Positions 46,258-55,412 of a stretch of 64,000 nucleotides of DNA are shown here, in pieces (the first letter of the stretch is position 1; each line of letters begins with the position of its first letter). This DNA is from Desulfobulbaceae bacterium. Lineage in GTDB: Bacteria; Desulfobacterota; Desulfobulbia; Desulfobulbales; Desulfocapsaceae. The stretch covers positions 1 through 64,000 of the forward strand of contig JAGXHG010000005.1 of the NCBI GenBank assembly GCA_024636345.1. The letters run 5' to 3'. The position numbers and the translations under genes were made by a program. The notes under the pieces are model-generated. The model searched no databases. It was not told the origin of the DNA and saw nothing but the letters and a program-made list of their open reading frames with translations.

Positions 46258-47525
46258 TGTAATAGGTGCACTCTTACTTCAGAATTTTTTTCCAGCCCCT
46301 GTGAACTTTCATCGATGAAAAAATAGCCATGAGCTCTGGACAGGGTTGAGATGGCGCCTGACTTGCCCAAGACCGGTTGGGCCATCAGGACGCCGTTTTC
46401 CTCGTGCAGACGGACGCGAACCAGGTCAAGGCGACCGGGAGCGGAGTTGATATTTCTTTCGAGTACGGCTTTGATGGTTAATTGCGGAAGTTTCTTGTCT
46501 TTTTTATGGCCGGACAAGAGATCTATTGCCGGCTCGACAAAAATCTCGAAACAGACCATGGCTGAAACAGGATGCCCCGGCAGACCAAAAAGAGGAGTAT
46601 CGTTGTGAAGACCTATAATGATCGGTTTGCCTGGTTTCAAGGTGACACCATGGACAAGAATTCCAGGGTTGCCGAGCCGTTCAATGATTTTTTCACCAAG
46701 ATCACGCATCCCTACAGAGCTGCCTCCTGAAAAGAGGACAATATCGTTGTCCTCGATCGCCTTGAGCATTGTCGGAAAAAAATCCTCTTCCCGGTCCGAG
46801 ACGATGCCGTAATCGATCACCTTGGCGCCCGCCCGTCTGGCAAGGCCTGTCAATGTGATATTGTTGATGTCACGGATTTTACCGGCAGGGGGATTTTCGG
46901 ACCAGTGGACAATTTCATCACCTGTGGAAAGTATGCCTACTTTCACCTGCCTGTAAACCTCAATCTCACCGATGCCGAGACCGGCAAGAAGGCCGAGATC
47001 CTGGGGCCGTATCCGATGACCGGCGGCAAGGGCGACACTTCCTTTGCTGATATCCTCACCCTTGTTAATCAGATTTGTGCCGGCGCCAACACTTTTAACC
47101 AGCTCGATCATCTTGTCGTCAACCGGGATGGTATGCTCCCGCATGACCACGGCATCACTGCCGGACGGTAAGAGGCCGCCGGTGGATATGCGGAAACAGT
47201 GGCCCTGCTCTACCTTTCCCAGCGGATTCTCGCCCATAAGCACTTCGCCGCTCAACTGAAGATAGCATGGCATGGACTGGCTGGCACCATAGGTGTCTGC
47301 CGCTTTTACTGCAAATCCGTCCATGGTAGACCGGGCATGGGCTGGAAGATCTTCCGGGGAAAAAATATCTTTGGCCGTTATACGATCAAGGGCTTCATCC
47401 AGGAAAATACGTTCAGACGGCCTCTGGATGTTTTGCAGTTTGCCAGTGAGAAGAGAAAGAGCCTCATGCACCGGGGTCAAACGCTGCCTTCCCAGCATAT
47501 CTTTTGTTTTATCAAGTGCTGACAT
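46254..47525 (-). CDS. MoeA-family molybdopterin molybdenumtransferase (second copy)
   Basis: A 423-residue MoeA paralogue with STMDGFAVKAADT, RISTGGLLPSGSDAVVMREHT, ILSTGDEIVHW, VLFSGGSSVGMRDLG and FGLPGHPVSAMVCFEIF. It is paired with the MoeA-PBP fusion downstream and overlaps the unknown gene upstream by 14 bases. Organisms that use both metals often carry separate MoeA paralogues for molybdate and tungstate. Clustering with AOR and near tup genes suggests a tungsten role here, which is inference. Confidence 0.9.
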   Translation of the reverse strand: MSALDKTKDMLGRQRLTPVHEALSLLTGKLQNIQRPSERIFLDEALDRITAKDIFSPEDLPAHARSTMDGFAVKAADTYGASQSMPCYLQLSGEVLMGENPLGKVEQGHCFRISTGGLLPSGSDAVVMREHTIPVDDKMIELVKSVGAGTNLINKGEDISKGSVALAAGHRIRPQDLGLLAGLGIGEIEVYRQVKVGILSTGDEIVHWSENPPAGKIRDINNITLTGLARRAGAKVIDYGIVSDREEDFFPTMLKAIEDNDIVLFSGGSSVGMRDLGEKIIERLGNPGILVHGVTLKPGKPIIIGLHNDTPLFGLPGHPVSAMVCFEIFVEPAIDLLSGHKKDKKLPQLTIKAVLERNINSAPGRLDLVRVRLHEENGVLMAQPVLGKSGAISTLSRAHGYFFIDESSQGLEKNSEVRVHLLQ

Positions 47526-48129
47526 TATCTTCTTGAATCCTCATAAAAACGGTTTTCGATGTAAGAAGAAGACTTCCCAAGTCATCGAGGCTTATGGGTT
47601 TACCATCATAACGCAGGGACAAGAGATGAGAAAACAGGTTTCGGCGATAGTTAATGAATTTTAAAACGCTCTCATTTCTCATTAAACAGCCGTTATGAAG
47701 AATAGTTTCACCTTTTTCGGTGGCAATGATATTGAATAATTTCAGCCTGATTATAATTTTTTCGGTGCTCGGCAACCTGTCTGCTAAAGAATCGGAGGTT
47801 GAGGTCCTTAAGGCTGCATGGAAGCTGTTTTTTCGAAAAATTGCCCCGGCAAGTCCAGGCATAACGGCAGAAATAGCGAGCACGGGAGATGGGCCGGTAA
47901 TTATTGTTTCAAGATCATCAACAGGCAGGCCGTTCAGGAAAATCGTTTCTATGCGTTCACGTATATATTGCATAGTAAAACCAGGCAAGGAAGCAAGAAG
48001 CTCGCCAACAGTGGTTGGAGCGTTTCTTGCCTCTAAAATACCGGTCTGCAAAAGGGTGGTATATTTTTTGGTAGTGTCAGCCGGGATAAGGAACTCAAGG
48101 CGGGGAATATGAGGAGATCTGTTAATCAT
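47512..48129 (-). CDS. Hypothetical protein in the AOR-cofactor operon
   Basis: A 205-residue soluble protein of no recognised family, starting MINRSPHIPRLEFLIPADTT. A conserved-looking segment is LPGFTMQYIRERIETIFLNGLPVDD, followed by AISAVMPGLAGAIFRKNS. It lies between the AOR gene and moeA, and overlaps moeA by 14 bases. Tight coupling suggests a role in AOR maturation or cofactor handling, which is inferred from context only. Confidence 0.7.
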   Translation of the reverse strand: MINRSPHIPRLEFLIPADTTKKYTTLLQTGILEARNAPTTVGELLASLPGFTMQYIRERIETIFLNGLPVDDLETIITGPSPVLAISAVMPGLAGAIFRKNSFHAALRTSTSDSLADRLPSTEKIIIRLKLFNIIATEKGETILHNGCLMRNESVLKFINYRRNLFSHLLSLRYDGKPISLDDLGSLLLTSKTVFMRIQEDNVST

Positions 48130-48260
48130 AATGAGAGTATTGCACAGATTGTGAAACTGTACAGCTTGAAAAAGTGCACGCTTGCTCTCTGCCCATTTTT
48201 TTAAGGATTTGAGGAGAGAATAAAAATAGGCAGAGAGGGCGTACAGCTATGAAAATCTGT

Positions 48261-48323
48261 TTAGGGGCCGTTAAGAAATAACTTGGACTTTTTATCCATT
48301 TCTTTACGGCCCCTTATGCCGTT
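48261..48323 (-). repeat. Mini-ORF hairpin repeat, copy C
   Basis: This is the inverse orientation of the copies at 14286 and 19229. On the minus strand it has AACGGCATAAGGGGCCG, an ATG at 48299 and a 12-codon frame ending Asn-Gly-Pro-stop at 48261, exactly like copy A. It lies in the 234-base gap between the AOR gene and the unknown gene 47512-48129. Confidence 0.8.
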
Positions 48324-48351
48324 TTTGAAGCAAAAAAAGTCCAAGTTATTT
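48276..48351. repeat. 18-bp perfect inverted repeat overlapping copy C
   Basis: AAATAACTTGGACTTTTT (48276-48293) and AAAAAGTCCAAGTTATTT (48334-48351) are perfectly complementary. The left arm is the interior of repeat copy C, and the right arm lies outside it, 12 bases from the AOR stop. The structure may end or stabilise the AOR transcript. Confidence 0.75.
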
Positions 48352-48363
48352 ATTTAAGACGGC

Positions 48364-50091
48364 TTAGAAATTCCAAAAGGTATCGATCTCTTCGCCGCTG
48401 AAATCCCAGACCACATTGTGGGGTGGAAGAGGCTCAACGCTGAAAAAATCAGGCAGCCTGTCATCCTGATTGGTGAATCCTGCTGCCAGGTTAAAGGCAT
48501 GCTCTGTTTTAAGAATGGATTTGCCAAGATTAGTGACATCATCTCCGGTCAATTCAATACCGTAACAGGCATTGAGGAGATCAATAAGGGCTGGCAGACA
48601 GGTTGCATCGTCAAGTGCTGCAAAGGCGATAAAAAGACACATGCCTGTTGAATCGATGGCAGCCGTTGCAATCTGCAGGTTGCGGGAAAGTTCCACCTGT
48701 CCTTCTTTGGAAAGCGGATCAAGGGAGCCGCCGACCCCGAGAATATTGGTGGCAATGGTATAGCCCATTGTATGATCCGCTCCCTGGGTGGAAGTGGCGT
48801 ACGTGATACCCATACCTTTTATGGCGCGGGGATCATAGGCAGGAATTGCCTGGTTTTTAACCACCGGCACCCGGGTAACGCCGTAGGCGCGACCAACATC
48901 ACCGGCACCGCCACCGATTATACGGCCAAGACCGGTTCCCTTGGCAACTTCTTCTGTCAGGATGCGCAGCAGGCCTTCACCGTCACCAAACTCAAGAACC
49001 CCTGCCTCCATGGCAACGCCGATGGCAACAGCTGTTTCAATGGAATCGATGCCAATATCATCAAGGAGGTGATCCGCTTCGGCAATTTGGTCCAGGTTGT
49101 CAATTTCACAGTCGGCGCCCAGAGCCCAGATTGATTCATATTCAAAACCTGATGTCTTATATTTGTTTTTAACATCATTATAAATCTGAGAACATTGAAT
49201 AACACAGCCTGCGTGACAGTTATGTTTCACCTTGCCGCCACGCTCTTGAATAAGATCGTGCATTGTTTCGCCGGAAATCTGCTCATGGCCATCAAACTGA
49301 CCTTTGGTGAAATTTCTGGTAGGCAGGCCTCCGGACTCATTGATAATGTTGACAAGAACGTTGGTGCCGTAAGTTCCAAGGGCCTGGCTGACAGGGTGAT
49401 CGATAAGGGATTTAGCAAATGCCTTGTTGGCTACCCGGAATTTGTCCATGTCGGCAATTTCAACTTTGCCGTCTTTGGGGTCAATACTGATAAATTTTAC
49501 TCGTTTTGATCCCATTACGGCACCAAGACCACCGCGCCCGCCGGAACGCAGATTGCCATCAGGGTCTTTTACCGAAATATTGGCGGATCTCATTTTCATT
49601 TCACCGGCAGTACCGATGATGATAATTCCTTGCTTTGCGCTAAGACGTTGGTCAAGAATTTCAAGCGCGGCGAAATTCCCCATGCCGACGACTTCAGCTT
49701 CCTTGGTTATGGTTACACCTTCGGGAGTAACGGCCAGGCTGTACCAGGCATCATCTTTTGGTTGGCCTTCGATGATAAGAGCTTTACAGCCGCATTTTGC
49801 CAGTAACTGTGCGGAGGAACCGCCGGAGTTCGATTCTTTAATGGTACCGGTTAAGGGGCTTTTTGCGCCGCAGGAAAGGCGGCCGGAGTTTGCCGCCGGA
49901 GTACCGGAAAGCAGGCCGGAAGCAAAAACAAGCTTATTGTTTACCCCCAGAGGATGGCAGGTGGGAGGGACTTCCGCCGCAACAATTGTTGAGGTGAGTC
50001 CGCGGCCACCATGGCCAGCCCAGGCAGCTGGGACCTCTTCGATGGAGGTTGAAAGATCTGACATGTTGACCCGAAAAATTTTAGCAGCCAT
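48364..50091 (-). CDS. Aldehyde ferredoxin oxidoreductase family protein
   Basis: A 575-residue tungsten (or molybdenum) bis-pterin enzyme that oxidises aldehydes to acids, or reduces acids, with ferredoxin. N-terminal AOR domain features include GGRGLTSTIVAAEVPP, NSGGSSAQLLAKCG and the pterin-binding RSGGRGGLGAVMGSKRVK. The cluster motif is CHAGCVIQC, with a fourth Cys expected near DDATC. It is slightly shorter than the 600-605 residues of Pyrococcus AOR. It heads the cofactor operon. A tungstate transporter 4 kb away supports tungsten as metal. Confidence 0.92.
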   Translation of the reverse strand: MAAKIFRVNMSDLSTSIEEVPAAWAGHGGRGLTSTIVAAEVPPTCHPLGVNNKLVFASGLLSGTPAANSGRLSCGAKSPLTGTIKESNSGGSSAQLLAKCGCKALIIEGQPKDDAWYSLAVTPEGVTITKEAEVVGMGNFAALEILDQRLSAKQGIIIIGTAGEMKMRSANISVKDPDGNLRSGGRGGLGAVMGSKRVKFISIDPKDGKVEIADMDKFRVANKAFAKSLIDHPVSQALGTYGTNVLVNIINESGGLPTRNFTKGQFDGHEQISGETMHDLIQERGGKVKHNCHAGCVIQCSQIYNDVKNKYKTSGFEYESIWALGADCEIDNLDQIAEADHLLDDIGIDSIETAVAIGVAMEAGVLEFGDGEGLLRILTEEVAKGTGLGRIIGGGAGDVGRAYGVTRVPVVKNQAIPAYDPRAIKGMGITYATSTQGADHTMGYTIATNILGVGGSLDPLSKEGQVELSRNLQIATAAIDSTGMCLFIAFAALDDATCLPALIDLLNACYGIELTGDDVTNLGKSILKTEHAFNLAAGFTNQDDRLPDFFSVEPLPPHNVVWDFSGEEIDTFWNF

Positions 50092-50217
50092 AATGTTGCT
50101 CCTTGTTGGATTGAAAAAGAGAGGATGGCAGAAATCTCAGTAGATATAGATATTCAACTCCCGGAAAGACCTTGTTCAGGCCCTATTTCTAACGATTATT
50201 ATTAAAGAATTTTTTCT

Positions 50218-51068
50218 TCATATCTCTGCAATAATAGAGCACAACAACTCGTTGGGTAGTTCTTTGAGCTGGGCGGCAGTAAAAACCGGTCCGTCCATGC
50301 ACACATGGCTTGAGCCTATATTGCAGCGTCCGCAGATTCTCACCCCGCACTTCATTCGTTTTTCCAGGGTAGTGATAATCTGCTCATCCTTAAAGCCAAG
50401 TTTTTCCAGGGCCTGCAAGGTGAATTTTATCATAATCGGCGGGCCGCAGGTAACGGCCACCCAATTCTCCAAGCTTGGTGCTATGTCGAGCAAAACATTG
50501 GGGATAAGGCCCTCGGTATGCTGCCACCCTTCATACTTGGCGTCAATGGTCAGGTGTGTCTCAAGATCTTCACGTTCTAACCAGGATTGTAGTTCATAAT
50601 TGAAGGCCATGTCAACCGGAGATCGTGCTCGGTAGAGCAGGGTGATCTTGCCATAATCTTTTCGTTGTCGAGCATGTACAACAACAGGAGGTGCAGCGGT
50701 GCCATGCCGATACCGCCACCGATAAAGACAATGTCTTTACCCTTACCCCTTCATGTCCTCATAGGGGGGGAGAAATTGCCAAAGGGAGCACGGACGCCTA
50801 TCTGGTCGCCTTCACTGAGGCTATGCAGTTTACTCGTTACCTCACCGGTACGCATGACACTGAACTGCAAATAGTCCTTGCGGCTGGTGTCGGTAATGAT
50901 ACAGAAACGGGTCATTTCCGAAGCGGTACCACCAGTGGTGTTAACCGCAATATAGGGAAACATCGGCTTGGTAGACTTGTCAACGCCTTCGTAATTATGA
51001 ATTTTTCCACCATTGGCGATGAGAAGACCCACACCTTTACCACAGTCGTGAGAACTGCCGCCGCCCAT
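50218..51068 (-). pseudogene. Chimeric, frameshifted remnant: Fe-alcohol dehydrogenase piece joined to HydG-like flavin reductase
   Basis: Reading leftward from 51068, the first 64 residues ([13 protein letters not shown] ... [22 protein letters not shown]) are an internal piece of an iron-containing alcohol dehydrogenase. At about 50876 the frame passes into [30 protein letters not shown], the flavin domain of a sulfhydrogenase-gamma/HydG-like NAD(P)H oxidoreductase. After several one-base shifts (near 50750-50770 and 50645-50660) the C-terminal half resumes at 50610 with CGPPIMI and the 2Fe-2S ligands CGVRICGRCNIG. Neither parent is complete. It looks like a deletion between two neighbouring genes followed by decay. 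It lies directly upstream of AOR. Confidence 0.8.
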
Positions 51069-51373
51069 GGGTAATAAGGATGCCGCCCATAAATCCTTTG
51101 CGAAATAGGCTTTGGGAGGAAGCGGACAAAAAAGGAAACAGCTGGAAAGGCTAAACGAGTCAGAGTGACCTTGGGTTAAATGCCATGAACTCAGATTGAG
51201 TATATGAAACTCGATCTGACAATTTTCTAAATAAGGTTAAATTAAATTTGACACTCTCAGGAATAATCTCTTCTTTCTGGTTACTTCTGAAATATTTTTT
51301 CACTACTAACGTAGGTATGAGTATTTTAAATTATAGGAGAAGTCTCAAAACTATGCTTAAGTGAATGGTGGTC

Positions 51374-51392
51374 ATTTTTAGGGGGATGGTCA
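51374..51392 (-). repeat. Isolated IS3-type end
   Basis: ATTTTTAGGGGGATGGTCA is nearly the same as the IS end at 54306-54325 (AATTTTTAGGGGGGAGGTCA), in the same orientation. No transposase lies next to it. The rest of 51069-51498 has no recognised gene and contains the start region of the kinase. Confidence 0.45.
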
Positions 51393-51498
51393 AGCTGAGA
51401 GGCTTCCAGAAATAATCTCAACGTGTTACTTGCCAGTAAATTGATTAGCCTTGTCTCATGAACCTAAAACAAAACGACTCATTAGCTGGAGTTTTAAA

Positions 51499-53919
51499 AT
51501 GGACCTAGAGCGAGTAACTTTCAAAAATCTTGTGGATCTTAACGAGCTGAAACTTCTTTTTGAGAAATTTTCTGCTGCTACAGGCTTTACAACTGCCTTG
51601 ATTGATCATGCCACGAATGAAGTGTTGCTTGCTACTGGTTGGCGTGACATTTGTGCTAATTTCCACAGAGCATGTCCAAAGTCCCAAGAGTATTGTAAGG
51701 CCAGTAACAAGGAGCTTACTTCTGGGTTACCTCATGTTGGGGAGATTCGCATCCATCATTGTAAAAATGGCCTTGTCGATGGAAGCACCCCTATCATCAT
51801 TCAGGGTAAGCACTTTGCCAGCCTGTTTACAGGCCAGATACTCTTTGCGCCGCCTGATATAGAGCAATTTAAGATACAGGCGAAGCAATACGGCTATGAT
51901 GAACAGGCATATCTTGCGAGCCTTGCTGAGGTTCCTGTTGTCAGTGAAGAAAAGTTCACCGTTATGCTGCAATACCTGGCACAAACGGCTTCAATGATTG
52001 TCCAAATGGGTTTATCCAACGTTGAGTCCAAAAAGGAATCAACAAGCAAGGAAGCCCTTCTGCAGAGTGTTTTTAGGTCAGCGCCAGTAGGCATCGGGGT
52101 TGTTGTCAATCGTGTTTTTACGTGGACAAACAAAAGGCTGTCCGAAATTACTGGTTATAGCAGCGCCGAACTTGAAGGGCAGACAGCCCGTATGCTCTAT
52201 TCAAGCGAAGAGGAATTTGCATTGGTTGGACGAGAAAAATATGTGCAAATAAAAAAGTACGGCACAGGTTCTGTGGAAACACGCTTCAAACGGAAAGATG
52301 GCTCTATTATCAACGTTCTTCTCAGCTCAACCCCCATTGACCAGCAGGATCTGACTGCTGCAGTTACATTCACAGTATTAGACATTACAGGACGCAAAAA
52401 AGTTGAAGATGAACTAATCAGAGCTAAAGAGGAATGGGTTTCAACATTTGATGCCATGTCAGACATCATCACCATTCAAGATAAGGATATGCACATTGTT
52501 CGCGCCAATAAAGCAGCTCATCAGTTTTTTCAAACAAAGTACGGAGAACTGAATGGCAGACACTGCTATGATATCTTTACCGGCGTATCTGCCACATGCT
52601 CTGGTTGTCCTTTGGTAGAGACACTCCAGGATAGAGAAGGACATTCAAATATCATTATCCATAAAAATCTGGGGAAAATATTCCATGTATCCTCTGCCAT
52701 AATCCCTGCTGAGAATGGGGATATTCAGTATATCGTCCATGTTGCCAAGGATATCACTGAGCAGAAGAAAATGGAGGAGGAACTTTTTCAGGCTAATAAA
52801 ATGGAAGCAATAGGTACTCTGGCTGGCGGCATTGCCCATGATTTTAATAATATCCTGGCAGCTATTCTTGGTTTTTCAGAGTTTGCCAAGCGCGATCTAC
52901 CAGAGGAGAGTAAGGCAAGACAGGATATTGAGCAAGTCATCAGCTCAGGCCAGCGGGCAGCTGAACTCGTCAAACAGATTCTCACCTTCAGCCGCAAGGC
53001 CGATCTGCAACTACACCTTTTCCAGCCCCATTTGATTATCAAAGAGGCATTGAAGATGTTGCGGTCAACATTGCCTACCACAATTATCATCGAGGAGCAT
53101 ATTGATCCGGAAAGTGGTTCCATTCTGGCAAATCCGACGAATATTCACCAGATCGTAGTGAATCTCTGCACCAATGCCTATCATGCCATGGAAAATGAAA
53201 AGGGCACCTTAACCGTCTCCTTATCGCGTACAGAAATACGAAAAGAAGACAGTGTTGAAAGCGATGTCTCACCAGGGCCTTTTATTGAGTTATCCATCCA
53301 GGATACAGGTCAGGGCATGGATAAGAAAACGATGGCACGAATCTTTGAACCCTATTTTACGACCAAAGATGTTGGCAAGGGGTGTGGTCTCGGACTGGCG
53401 GTTATACACGGAATTGTCAAAAGCCTTCACGGCTTTATTCGGGTAGAGAGTGAATTTGGTAAAGGTTCCACCTTCCATGTTTACATTCCCGCTTTGGAAG
53501 AGGTTGCTGCCACTTCTGTAACGATCGAGCAAGAAAGTATTCCCGGGGGCACAGAGCGGATTCTGGTTGTTGATGACGAAAGTATCATTGTCAACATGAA
53601 CGCGATGATTTTAGAACAACTCGGTTACACGGTTACAGCGACCACAAGCAGTATAGAGGCACTGGAGAAAATCCGTACCCATGCAGACGATTTTGACCTG
53701 GTCATAACCGATCAGACCATGCCCAATCTATCCGGTGTAGAAATGGCACAGGAAATTCTAAAAATAAAACCGGACATGCAGATCATACTGTGTTCAGGTT
53801 ACAGCTCGGTCATTACAGAAGAAGGTGCTTTGGCATTGGGTATTAAAAAATATGCCATGAAACCTGTAAGCCTAAAAATACTTGCCCAAATTGTCAGAGA
53901 GGTGCTGGATAAAAATTAA
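51499..53919 (+). CDS. PocR-domain hybrid histidine kinase
   Basis: An 806-residue cytoplasmic kinase from ATG 51499 (TGGAG eight bases upstream; a TTG at 51451 is also open). Domains in order: PocR ligand-binding domain (about 1-165, with Cys residues in WRDICANFHRACPKSQEYC), PAS (about 185-300), a second PAS (about 310-430), HisKA with His in GGIAHDFNNILAAILGF, HATPase (NLCTNAYHAM, DTGQGMDKKT, GCGLGLAVIHGIV), and a C-terminal receiver (phospho-Asp in LVITDQTMPN). PocR domains bind small organic ligands such as short diols or hydrocarbons. It could sense substrates of the neighbouring AOR/dehydrogenase genes; no output partner is adjacent. Confidence 0.88.
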   Translation: MDLERVTFKNLVDLNELKLLFEKFSAATGFTTALIDHATNEVLLATGWRDICANFHRACPKSQEYCKASNKELTSGLPHVGEIRIHHCKNGLVDGSTPIIIQGKHFASLFTGQILFAPPDIEQFKIQAKQYGYDEQAYLASLAEVPVVSEEKFTVMLQYLAQTASMIVQMGLSNVESKKESTSKEALLQSVFRSAPVGIGVVVNRVFTWTNKRLSEITGYSSAELEGQTARMLYSSEEEFALVGREKYVQIKKYGTGSVETRFKRKDGSIINVLLSSTPIDQQDLTAAVTFTVLDITGRKKVEDELIRAKEEWVSTFDAMSDIITIQDKDMHIVRANKAAHQFFQTKYGELNGRHCYDIFTGVSATCSGCPLVETLQDREGHSNIIIHKNLGKIFHVSSAIIPAENGDIQYIVHVAKDITEQKKMEEELFQANKMEAIGTLAGGIAHDFNNILAAILGFSEFAKRDLPEESKARQDIEQVISSGQRAAELVKQILTFSRKADLQLHLFQPHLIIKEALKMLRSTLPTTIIIEEHIDPESGSILANPTNIHQIVVNLCTNAYHAMENEKGTLTVSLSRTEIRKEDSVESDVSPGPFIELSIQDTGQGMDKKTMARIFEPYFTTKDVGKGCGLGLAVIHGIVKSLHGFIRVESEFGKGSTFHVYIPALEEVAATSVTIEQESIPGGTERILVVDDESIIVNMNAMILEQLGYTVTATTSSIEALEKIRTHADDFDLVITDQTMPNLSGVEMAQEILKIKPDMQIILCSGYSSVITEEGALALGIKKYAMKPVSLKILAQIVREVLDKN

Positions 53920-54025
53920 ATGACGCATTAAGTTTAAGCTTCCCCAGTCTGCCAAAGTTGAACATCTGCGATCACTTTTTTATTTTGATCTGGTTGAGAA
54001 AGGGAAAGGATTGTGTTTGTGAGCC

Positions 54026-54244
54026 TCACCCACAATCTGGACATGCCAATCTTAGAATTTTCGGGCTTCCGATGTGTTGTTTCCGGAACTGCTCCGGGGT
54101 CAAATTGCCCATACTTTTTCTTCCAGATGCAAAAGGTGGTATCAGAAATGCCCATCTTTCGACAGACCTCTGCCACCTTTGTCCCGTTTCTGCCTGTCTA
54201 AGCGCAAATGCAATCTGCTCATCCGTAAATTTTGATGTTTTCAT
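54026..54244 (-). pseudogene. IS3-family transposase OrfA remnant
   Basis: It begins MKTSKFTDEQIAFALRQAETG, the standard start of IS3/IS911-type OrfA. One missing base near 54195 moves the continuation (VAEVCRKMGISDTTFCIWKKKYG) to another frame. A second shift near 54110 returns to the first frame as NLTPEQFRK, after which the match stops. The leucine zipper region and OrfB are absent. Confidence 0.8.
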
Positions 54245-54325
54245 GGCAAAACGTCTCCTCCTTTAAGGAATCATTTTGCCCGAATTCTCTAGTTTTGGCT
54301 TGTCCAATTTTTAGGGGGGAGGTCA
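54026..54325 (-). mobile_element. Degenerate IS3-family insertion sequence, left part
   Basis: It consists of the OrfA remnant, the typical upstream region with GGAGGAG, and the terminal inverted repeat at 54306-54325, which on the minus strand reads TGACCTCCCCCCTAAAAATT. The right end and OrfB are missing. It separates the kinase gene from tupC. Confidence 0.75.
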
Positions 54326-54386
54326 GTCAAATTACAATAAGGCGTCTTGATATCTCATTTTTTAAATGTGATTTGACACGGAGATA

Positions 54387-55412
54387 TCAATTGGAAAGAA
54401 TTACAGCATCTTCAGCGATGGAAACGGCAACAGTATCGCCAATTCCAGGACGGAGGGAATTATACTTTTCGCGCTTAAGAAGAACCGTCAAAAGGAACCC
54501 GACATCAACCACGGTTCGGACCCTGGCTGACTCTTCCATAAGCTGTACAACCTTGCCCTGCAAACAATGGCCAGCCCCTGAGATTTTTTCACCAGCATAG
54601 AGCTCAATTCTTTCCGGATCAATAAAGAGCCGTGAGGTGCCAGCGGCAGATCCTGCTTGGGTCGAGGAGAGAAGAATCCAGGTGTTGCCAGGAAGGTGAC
54701 AGTGAACCTGCTTGTCGTTGGTATGTTCTATTTTGCAGGGAAAGGTGTTTTCGTAGCTTGTCGACACGAGACGACCCTTGTTAAGAACAAGGGTATGGTG
54801 AGCCAGGCCTGCGGCAAGGAGGCGATCATGGGTCGTGAAGACAATGGTGATTTTTTTGGTTTCATTGATCTGTTTGAGTAAGGCAATGATGGCTGCCTGA
54901 TTTTCGATATCGACACTGGCAGTGGGCTCATCGCAGAGAAAGACCTTGGGAGAAAGGGCCAAGGCCCGGGCCAGGGCAATGCGCTGGGTTTCACCACCGG
55001 ACAGGGTGTGCGCCGGAGCATGTTTAAAGGAAGCCATGTCCACCAGCTCAAGGACTTCGTCAATGATATGCTCTCTTTCTGCCCCTTCCACCTTTCTTAT
55101 TTTTAAGCCGAACTCCAGATTTCTATAGACAGAGTTCGTAAAAAGGACCGGATATTGATCCAGAACAACAACCTCTTTCCGCAAAGGCTGCAAATCCCTT
55201 TCTTGAAAGCGGACAGCTTTGCCGAGAAAATCAAGGTGACCCGAGGTAGGCTGATCCAGAAAACCGAGAATATTAAGGAGAGTGGTCTTGCCGGCCCCAT
55301 TGGGGCCAAGGAGTCCATAGATTCGACCGGCTTCCAGTTCCAGGTGGTCAATGTCTAAAATGGGCTGATCGTTGTATGATTTGGTCAGATTATGAATCGC
55401 ATACACTTTCAT
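54387..55412 (-). CDS. tupC: Tungstate ABC transporter ATP-binding protein
   Basis: A 341-residue ATPase. Walker A is GLLGPNGAGKTTLL, the signature TLSGGETQRIALARALAL, and Walker B VFLCDEPTASVD. The C-terminal third (about 265-340) is a TOBE/MOP-like domain that may bind oxyanion for trans-inhibition. Its ATG overlaps the permease stop by four bases. Part of tupA-tupB-tupC. Specificity for tungstate over molybdate rests on the binding protein. Confidence 0.9.
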   Translation of the reverse strand: MKVYAIHNLTKSYNDQPILDIDHLELEAGRIYGLLGPNGAGKTTLLNILGFLDQPTSGHLDFLGKAVRFQERDLQPLRKEVVVLDQYPVLFTNSVYRNLEFGLKIRKVEGAEREHIIDEVLELVDMASFKHAPAHTLSGGETQRIALARALALSPKVFLCDEPTASVDIENQAAIIALLKQINETKKITIVFTTHDRLLAAGLAHHTLVLNKGRLVSTSYENTFPCKIEHTNDKQVHCHLPGNTWILLSSTQAGSAAGTSRLFIDPERIELYAGEKISGAGHCLQGKVVQLMEESARVRTVVDVGFLLTVLLKREKYNSLRPGIGDTVAVSIAEDAVILSN

